Shown here piece by piece: positions 54,834 to 62,100 of a stretch of 64,000 bases of DNA (position 1 is the stretch's first letter; each line of letters starts with the position of its first letter). Source of the DNA: Saprospiraceae bacterium (lineage in GTDB: Bacteria; Bacteroidota; Bacteroidia; Chitinophagales; Saprospiraceae); assembly GCA_020627785.1 (NCBI GenBank), contig JAHDGF010000002.1, forward strand, positions 1 to 64,000. Direction: 5' to 3'. Both the position numbers and the translations under genes were made by a program. Under the pieces are notes generated by a model, which worked only from the letters and a program-made list of their open reading frames with translations, searched no databases and was not told the DNA's origin.

Positions 54834-55898
54834 ATGATGCTTAATGGCGTCATTGCCCAGTCATTTACAAGTAGTGTGGCTTCGGGCGACATTATCAGAC
54901 ATAGAAGTTTTCTGAGCTACAATCAACCTCCACAAATATGGGGATTAGAAATTCAACTAAATCAAAAACAAGATACCCTAAACTCCTGGAAACAATTTTG
55001 GGGACATCCACAATTAAGTCACCATCTCCACTATTTTAACTTCAACAATAAAGAAGAACTAGGTTCTGTTATTGCATACTTTCCAACATTAAAGTTTGAT
55101 ATTTTTAGATTTCAAAACTTCATTTTTTCCTATCGGATGGGAACTGGTTTATCCTTTTTCAATCGACCCTATGAAGTAGAATCAAATCCTACGAATAACG
55201 CCATTGGTTCAAATTTTAATATGATAATTTCTGCTTCATTTGAAGGCATGTATCATTTTAGTAATAGAGTTTCTATTTTTATTTCTCCACAGTTTTATCA
55301 CTATTCAAATGCCTCTTCAAAAATTCCTAACCTTGGGATTAATACCATAAATTTTAGGATAGGGCTACAGTATTCTATGAATGAATCAAGTGGATTATTT
55401 TATAAAAAAAGAAATAAAAATTTTCCAGCTAGAAAGTTTATTGGCCATGAAATAAATTTCGGATTAGGCTTTCGCCAAATTAATATTCCAAATGGCATCC
55501 TTTATAAAGTCCCACAATTAGCTTATCTAATTCATTACAATAGATCTGCATATTTTAGATTAGTTGGCGGCCTACAGTTTGAATATAATTATGCAGATTA
55601 CTATTTCTCAAGGCATCAAAAATTAGAAAGAAATATGGCTCAAAATTCGGCCAAAGACCTGAGCTTTAAATTGGCCAGCGATTTAATCTTTGGAAATATA
55701 TTCGTAAGATTTCAGCTCGGCGCTTACCTACCTGTGTTTGATAAAGAAATAGATGAACCTATCTCAAGTTTACTTGCCATAAATTATACAACAAAAACAG
55801 ACTTTTCAAACAAACGGAGTTGGTACGTTGGACTCGGAGTAAGGTCGCATAAGTTTGTGGCTCAATACCTTAGCATAAACACTGGTTTTATTCTTTAA
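54834..55898 (+). CDS. PagL-like outer-membrane acyloxyacyl hydrolase family protein
   Basis: At least 354 residues, predicted outer-membrane beta-barrel (alternating aromatic strands, final SINTGFIL). FYHYSNASSKIPNLGIN (154-170) matches the lipid A 3-O-deacylase PagL active-site segment, with His156 and Ser158; Asn170 stands where PagL has its triad Glu. From ATG 54834 the signal peptide would be cut short (MMLNGVIAQ). The frame stays open upstream to 54741 and encodes a proper signal (KIHRYRSLSLALILGCLF...), with only ATT 54774, ATC 54783 or ATA 54741 as starts. It likely overlaps the hutH end. Confidence 0.72.
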   Translation: MMLNGVIAQSFTSSVASGDIIRHRSFLSYNQPPQIWGLEIQLNQKQDTLNSWKQFWGHPQLSHHLHYFNFNNKEELGSVIAYFPTLKFDIFRFQNFIFSYRMGTGLSFFNRPYEVESNPTNNAIGSNFNMIISASFEGMYHFSNRVSIFISPQFYHYSNASSKIPNLGINTINFRIGLQYSMNESSGLFYKKRNKNFPARKFIGHEINFGLGFRQINIPNGILYKVPQLAYLIHYNRSAYFRLVGGLQFEYNYADYYFSRHQKLERNMAQNSAKDLSFKLASDLIFGNIFVRFQLGAYLPVFDKEIDEPISSLLAINYTTKTDFSNKRSWYVGLGVRSHKFVAQYLSINTGFIL

Positions 55899-57213
55899 CC
55901 TTTCTAGACCATATTTCCCTTTGAGGGAACGGAATGGTAATACCAGCCTCACGGAATTTTTTATCGAGTTCAAACCTCATATCACTTTTTATATCCTCAA
56001 TAACAATAAAGTTTCTTGAGAAAAAGTAAAGGGTAAAGTCAAGTGAGCTGTCTCCAAAATTATTAAATCGTACAAAGGGAGAAGGATAAGTGATGACATA
56101 TGGGTTATTATTTGCGAGATCAATTAAGATGTCTTTGACCTTTTGCGTGTCCGTGCCATAAGCCACTCCTATCTTGAGTTCAAATCTTACCTTATCATCA
56201 AAATGAGTCCAGTTAATAACCTTGTCATTTACAAGTTTTGAGTTGGGGACCAAAACGGTAATGTTGCCTCTCGTTTCAATTGTAGAAGCACGTAATCCTA
56301 TTTTTTTTACTATTCCAACAATACCCTCAACTTCCAAAACATCACCCACAGCAACTGTCCTTTCAAAAAGTAAAACCAACCCAGAAATAAAGTCGTTGAA
56401 GGTCTGCTGAAGACCTAGTCCTATCCCAACCAATAAGGCCGCAGCACCACCTAATAAAATCGTAATATCAAGTCCAAGATTATCTAATACGAGGATAAAG
56501 GCAATGACATAAACAACATACTTAAATAGTTGATTTATTGCATATTGAGCGCCAACTTCGACCTTCCTTCTTTTATAAACATTGTATAAAATTAGTTGGA
56601 TAAAAATCCATACAATCCATTGTGCAACTAAGTAAATTAGAATTGAAATAAGAATGTTTGAAATTCTAAAACTTAGTTTTTCACCGTTAATCGTACGCTC
56701 AAATAGTGCGTAGTCAGAGTTAAATAAATTCAACAAAAACAACCCTGCAAGAACAAAGACGATGTATTGAACAATACGATTTGCTTTATTTTCTTCATCA
56801 ACGGACTTAACGTCTGAAGGGTATTTTTTTTCGCTATCTCTCTTTATGTAGTAATCATGGATGTATAAATTTGAAATTACCCAATCGATAATTCTGGCCA
56901 GTTGAAATATTATAAGGCCTTGTAATAGATGGCTAATTTTTAAGTCATAGTCTTCTGTGTGAAGTAAAATTAAATCCGCCTTTAGAAATGCAACAATGAT
57001 TAATAGACATATGAGAAATACAAGTAAAGAGATTTGTCGTTTTACGCCTGATTGAGATTTAGGATCTACTTCCTTACTTCTAGTTAATCGTGGAATTAAC
57101 CAATTAGCTGCGAGTCCGAACAACCAGTATCCAAGCACTGCAACCAGTCCAATCCCAATCAAGTGGTCGGTGGTAAAGTTAAACTCGCCTATGGAAAATA
57201 GGATCTTATTCAT
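55888..57213 (-). CDS. Mechanosensitive channel of the MscS family
   Basis: A 441-residue membrane protein with five to six predicted TM helices, then the MscS pore helix and beta domain: GLGLQQTFNDFISGLVLLFERTVAVGDVLEVEGIVGIVKKIGLRASTIETRGNITVLVPNS. The C-terminal alpha/beta domain (FELKIGVAYGTDTQKVKDIL... FREAGITIPFPQREIW) is complete. It opens on membrane tension to release solutes during osmotic downshock. It lies 9 nt after rsmG on the same strand and overlaps the converging PagL-like gene by 11 nt. Confidence 0.93.
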   Translation of the reverse strand: MNKILFSIGEFNFTTDHLIGIGLVAVLGYWLFGLAANWLIPRLTRSKEVDPKSQSGVKRQISLLVFLICLLIIVAFLKADLILLHTEDYDLKISHLLQGLIIFQLARIIDWVISNLYIHDYYIKRDSEKKYPSDVKSVDEENKANRIVQYIVFVLAGLFLLNLFNSDYALFERTINGEKLSFRISNILISILIYLVAQWIVWIFIQLILYNVYKRRKVEVGAQYAINQLFKYVVYVIAFILVLDNLGLDITILLGGAAALLVGIGLGLQQTFNDFISGLVLLFERTVAVGDVLEVEGIVGIVKKIGLRASTIETRGNITVLVPNSKLVNDKVINWTHFDDKVRFELKIGVAYGTDTQKVKDILIDLANNNPYVITYPSPFVRFNNFGDSSLDFTLYFFSRNFIVIEDIKSDMRFELDKKFREAGITIPFPQREIWSRKVKE

Positions 57214-57222
57214 TTATAATAT

Positions 57223-57861
57223 TCATGTCTGAATGTAAAAAATATACTTCTCTAAATAATATGGAATTTCTGTCCAATCACTAATCTTAAAATGCTCATA
57301 GTATTCAGCTATTTTCATTTCTTTTTTTAATTCCTCCAGGTCGCCCCCTTTTAACATAATCATTCCGTTAGAAATGGCATTATGATCTTTGTCCAAAATT
57401 CTGGGCCTACTCCATGTTAAAAGTTTTTCAACACTCGCGACCGCTCGACTAATAACAAAATCAAATTTTTCCTTCATCTCCTCAACCCTCTTGTGTTCCG
57501 CTTTTACGTTTTTTAACTCTAACAAATCGATGGCTTCATTAATAACCTTTATTTTTTTTGCGCGAGCATCCACCAAGTGAAATTCAACATCGGGAAAACA
57601 AATCGCCAAAGGCAAGCCTGGGAACCCGCCACCTGTGCCCAGATCTAAAATTTTGGAACCTGCTTTAAAGTTTATAAGTTTCATAATAAACAATGAGTGC
57701 AAGATGTGATGCGGTACTACTTGATCAATATCTTTTCTTGAAATCACATTTATTTTATCATTCCAAAAAGTGATATGATCACCAAATAAATTAAGCTTCT
57801 TAATTGTATCCGAGTCAAGATTTGGAAAATGTTTTAATATAATCTCTTGGTTATTTACCAT
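57223..57861 (-). CDS. rsmG: 16S rRNA (guanine527-N7)-methyltransferase
   Basis: A 212-residue S-adenosylmethionine-dependent enzyme that methylates G527 of 16S rRNA. NVISRKDIDQVVPHHILHSL, the SAM loop KILDLGTGGGFPGLPLAI (about 66-85), VEFHLVDARAKKIKV and FDFVISRAVASVEKLLTW are family-specific blocks. It overlaps the preceding GT2 gene by 7 nt. Loss of this methylation gives low-level streptomycin resistance in other bacteria. Confidence 0.95.
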   Translation of the reverse strand: MVNNQEIILKHFPNLDSDTIKKLNLFGDHITFWNDKINVISRKDIDQVVPHHILHSLFIMKLINFKAGSKILDLGTGGGFPGLPLAICFPDVEFHLVDARAKKIKVINEAIDLLELKNVKAEHKRVEEMKEKFDFVISRAVASVEKLLTWSRPRILDKDHNAISNGMIMLKGGDLEELKKEMKIAEYYEHFKISDWTEIPYYLEKYIFYIQT

Positions 57862-58904
57862 TTCTTTCTTTTAGGTAATAGCATGAATAGAGAAAAAAAT
57901 AAAAAATAAATGGCAGTTAAAGGATCCAAAAATATCCAATAACGAGATAGGTCTCCTCCATCTAATTTTTTAAATAATTTAATACAAGGGACAAGAGTAA
58001 GTAAAAATCTAAGAAGAAATAAACTTAGTCCTTGCCAAATATGACCAGAGTAAATGAGGTAAAAAATAACGCCAAATAAACCAACCCAAGAAGCACTGAA
58101 AATACTAAGAGCTATTTTATCCTTTAATTTATAGTACCAAGATGTAGAATGGTGCCTTCTTTTTTGCTTTATATAAGCCCCCCAATTTTTTACCGGAGCA
58201 GAATATGCCCAAGATTCTGGATGAATATTAATGGTTACATTTTCTGAGGTCGCTAATTTATTTATCACTAAGTCATCATCACCCCCAGGTATGTTAAGAT
58301 GCTCTTTCAGTACTCTGCCATCTTCAACTAAAGCTTTTCGATATAGAATATTTCGGCCGACCCCCATATAGGGTGTTCCAATAATAGCAAATGATAAATA
58401 CTGAATACCAGTTAATATGGCCTCATATCTGATCCATTTATTCAAAAACCCTTTAGCTCTTTGATAAGGACTGAAGCCAAAGACGATGTCTTTATCTCCT
58501 ACGGCCAAAAGCATTTGTTCACTCCAGGTCTTAGGTACGCGGCAATCAGCATCTGTTAAAAGGATAAAATCTTCTGAAATATTTGATAATCCATCCATTA
58601 AGGCTTGCTTTTTACCTGGGATACTTTTTGTTGAATTCAAGTAATTTAATTGCTCACTATTGTTTGATAGATTTTCTAAATACTGCACGGTTTCATCAGT
58701 CGATTGATCATTAACAATTAAAATTTTAGGATCTCCATTTTGATTTAGTAGCTGAGGCGCTAATTTTTTCAAATTTTCTAAATCATTTTTGGCGCAAACC
58801 AAAATAGTAAGTGATTTATTTAGTTTATCCTCTAACATTTGCGAAAGCGGCCAATCAATAACCGCATTGAATAATCCATTCCAATAAACCGCCTGAACTA
58901 GCAA
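57855..58904 (-). CDS. Glycosyltransferase family 2, membrane-anchored
   Basis: A GT-A fold enzyme of at least 349 residues. KSLTILVCAKNDLENL, ILIVNDQSTDETVQYL and the metal motif LLTDADCRVP (about 114-123) define the nucleotide-sugar site. GGDDDLVINKLA and KQKRRHHSTSW (Q/RxxRW-like) suggest a processive or polyprenyl-linked subclass. Two to three C-terminal TM segments follow. The only standard start is TTG 58904, but the frame extends 10 codons upstream (IEIIYIGILFL), completing an N-terminal TM helix. The start may therefore be ATC 58934 or ATT 58928. Substrate unknown. Confidence 0.85.
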   Translation of the reverse strand: MLVQAVYWNGLFNAVIDWPLSQMLEDKLNKSLTILVCAKNDLENLKKLAPQLLNQNGDPKILIVNDQSTDETVQYLENLSNNSEQLNYLNSTKSIPGKKQALMDGLSNISEDFILLTDADCRVPKTWSEQMLLAVGDKDIVFGFSPYQRAKGFLNKWIRYEAILTGIQYLSFAIIGTPYMGVGRNILYRKALVEDGRVLKEHLNIPGGDDDLVINKLATSENVTINIHPESWAYSAPVKNWGAYIKQKRRHHSTSWYYKLKDKIALSIFSASWVGLFGVIFYLIYSGHIWQGLSLFLLRFLLTLVPCIKLFKKLDGGDLSRYWIFLDPLTAIYFLFFSLFMLLPKRKKW

Positions 58905-59197
58905 GAATAATATTCCTATATATATAATTTCGATAAGTTAAATCTTTAATTTTTTAAAGCTTTTGATATCATTTTCTAGTATTCTGCGTTTTATTGGCGT
59001 CAAATGACAGCTACCAGACCTTTCACACCTTGTAAATAAAGGCTAAGTCCTTGAATTGACGTCAAAAAAAGCAAAAAAGTGTTTATTTTTGTGTTCAATT
59101 CAGTACGAATAGCCATCCAAAGACACCCTTTATACTATACTTAGGTTTTACTTAGGTATAGGCACCTTATTAGAAATTACAGAAAATTGAACTCACA
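58905..59197. other. Divergent intergenic region before the PorU-like gene
   Basis: 293 nt without a gene. It contains two near-identical 10-bp palindromic words: TTGGCGTCAA (58994-59003) and the perfect palindrome TTGACGTCAA (59056-59065), 62 nt apart. A -7-like box follows at 59084. Otherwise AT-rich with nothing recognised. Confidence 0.55.
59084..59091 (+). promoter_or_regulatory. Candidate -7 element (TATTTTTG) for the PorU-like gene
   Basis: Exact TAnnTTTG about 107 nt before the ATG. The nearest TTG (59056-59058, inside the palindrome) is 25 nt upstream instead of 19-20, so the promoter may rely on a regulator. Confidence 0.35.
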
Positions 59198-62100
59198 ATG
59201 CTACGACTAAGCCTCTTAACCGCATTAATTCTATCCACTTTGTTTGCCTCCGCTCAAATGACTTTCAATGGTCAATCTTTATTTGGGAATGAATGGGTAG
59301 ATCTAGACAAAGATTACATCAAGATAAAAATTGATGAAGATGGAGTCTATAAGATCAATGCTGATCAACTCACCAGCAATGGATTCCCATCAAATGTCAA
59401 AGGAAAAGAATTGCAATTATTTTCAAATGGGCAAGAAGTTGCTATTCACGTTAGCAATGATGAAACATTAGGGTCTAACGACTACTTTGAATTCTATGGT
59501 TTTAAAAATAGAGGAGAATTAGATGCACCATTATATGCTTCACCTGATTCAATGCAACTGAATCCTGACTACAGCATGTTTTCTGATAGCAGAGTTTATT
59601 ATTTAACCTATGAAAGTGGTTCAGGAAATAATCTTCGTTTTGAAAACCTCGATAATAATCTTTCAGGAGCCTTACCAAATCCAGAGGCTTTTTACTTCCA
59701 TGAAGAAAAATTGGTATTCAACGATAGACACATATTTCCTGTAATTAATAGAGATCAAGTTAGGTACTCAAATTTTTGGTTGGCAGAAGGATACGGAAGT
59801 CCATATAGCGAGGTAAGTACTGTTGACTTCAATGTCGACAATCAATTTACCAATTTCCCAGGAAGTAAGGTTAAGGTAAGATTTGGGACAAACTCAAATA
59901 CACATACCATTAGATTTGCATTTAATGATGAGTTTCTTAACGACATAACTTACATAGCATATAATGTAGCAAACGTAGAATTTGACATTCCTGCATCTGA
60001 ATTAAAAAGCACAAATACCTTAAGTCTAACTGAAACAACTTCGGTAGGTACAGAGGTTGATTACAATACAATAGCTAGTGCAGAATTACAATACGCTAGA
60101 ACCTTCAATGCAAGAAATCAAAACTACTTTAGGTTTCCATTCTCGTCACATTCATTTGATAAATATTATGAGATTGAGGATTTCAATGCACAAGGAGGAA
60201 CGCCGGTAGTATTTGATCTTAGAAATAATCAAAGAATAGAAAGTGTTTATGAAAATGGATTAGTAAAATTTTTACTTCCTCCGGTTAGTTTGAACAGAGA
60301 CATTGTTGTTTATACTGAAACAAAAAGTACAAATAATCTAGCTTCCATAGGGAAGATGATCGACTTTGAAACCATATCTCCTGATTATGTTTTATTCACT
60401 AGTAAAGAATTAGACATTGAAGATTCAAACGGAGAGAACTGGGTAAGAAATTATGCTGACTTTAGATCATCGCCTGTAGGTGGCTCTTACAATGTTGAAG
60501 TAATTCACGTTGAAGATGTAATCAATCAATTTGGATACGGGATTGATAATCATACAATTGGTATCAGGAATTGGGCTAACTACATGAGTTCTAGATGGAG
60601 CAATTGGAAGTTTACTTTCATTATAGGAAAAGCCTATGAATATAGTATACAAAGAGGTAATCCTGCCTTGAAATCTTTTGTTCCTACACACGGAGAGCCT
60701 GGTTCTGATCACCTAAGTTTTGCCAATGCTGATAATACCTATCCAGATATGAACATCGGTAGATTGGCTGCCAAAAATTTATTGGAAATAGAAAAGTATC
60801 TGAAGAAGATGCAGGTCTATACTGATGCAAGTTTATGGACTCAGGATATTGAGTCAAAAGCATGGCAGAAAAAAATTATTCATTTGAGTGGTGGAGATGC
60901 AGCTCTACAAAATTCAATTAGAGGTTACCTAGATGATATGGCCAATGAAGTTGTAAACTCAACCTTCGGCGCGGAGGTTGTTACTTTCCAAAAAACGACT
61001 TCTGATCCAATTCAAAACTCTATAACTGAGTCAATACTTAATGCGGTAAACTCTGGATGTGGGCTAATGACCTTCTTTGGTCACTCTGCAGTAGGAACAT
61101 TTGACTTTAGTATTGAAGATCCTGCCAACTTTGATAATGAGAGCAAAAACCCAATCATTATTTCTTTGGGATGTCATTCTGGAAATATACACACCTCATC
61201 ATTTGGTATTAGTGAAAGTTTTGTTTTAGAACCAGAGAAAGGAGCCATAGGATTTCTTGCAGCTTCTGGTTCAGCATTCATTGGTCCTCAGTATACCCAT
61301 GGAGTTGAATTATATAAAATGTTTGGCGATAGTTTATATGGCCAACCGTTAGCTAAAATATTACGAGATGTTTTGATTGAAAACTCTAATAATTTAGACT
61401 TTCAGGTGGCTACACTTCAACAACAATTAACCTTTCACGGTGACCCTGCATTGACTTTAAGAAATCAACCAGGACCAGATTTCACTCCGGACCTTAAATC
61501 ATTCAGAACTGAGCCAGAAGTTGTTTCTGGTCGATTGGATAGTTTTGATATTTGTTTTGATATAGTCAATATTGGAAGATATGTTGAAGACACATTAAAT
61601 TATTATATCGTCCATGAATTTGGATCAAATTCAAGTGATACTTTTTATTTTTCCGCTACTCCTTCTCCATACAGTAGAGAAAATGTATGTCAGACCTTGC
61701 CATTAAATGTGGTACAAGCGGCTGGAGAAAATTCAATAGAAGTTTTCTTAGATCACAATAATGAAATTGATGAATTGCCTGGGCCTTTTGCTGAAATGAA
61801 TAATTCTCTCAGGGGTGTTAGTCAGACTGACGGTTATACCTTTTTCGTTATAAACGATAATCCAATTCCATTTCATCCACAAGAATTTGCCATAACCAAT
61901 GAGCAAAATATAATACTAATGGCGTCTACAGGAAATGGGTTTGTAGGACCAGGAATATATGATATAGAAATAGATACCACTGAATTATTTAATAGTCCAT
62001 TGAAACAAGGAGCTCAGATTGAATCCAATGGAGGATTGGTAAGATGGCAACCAACAATTAACTATCAACAAGAACAAGTTTATTATTGGAGAGTGAAATC

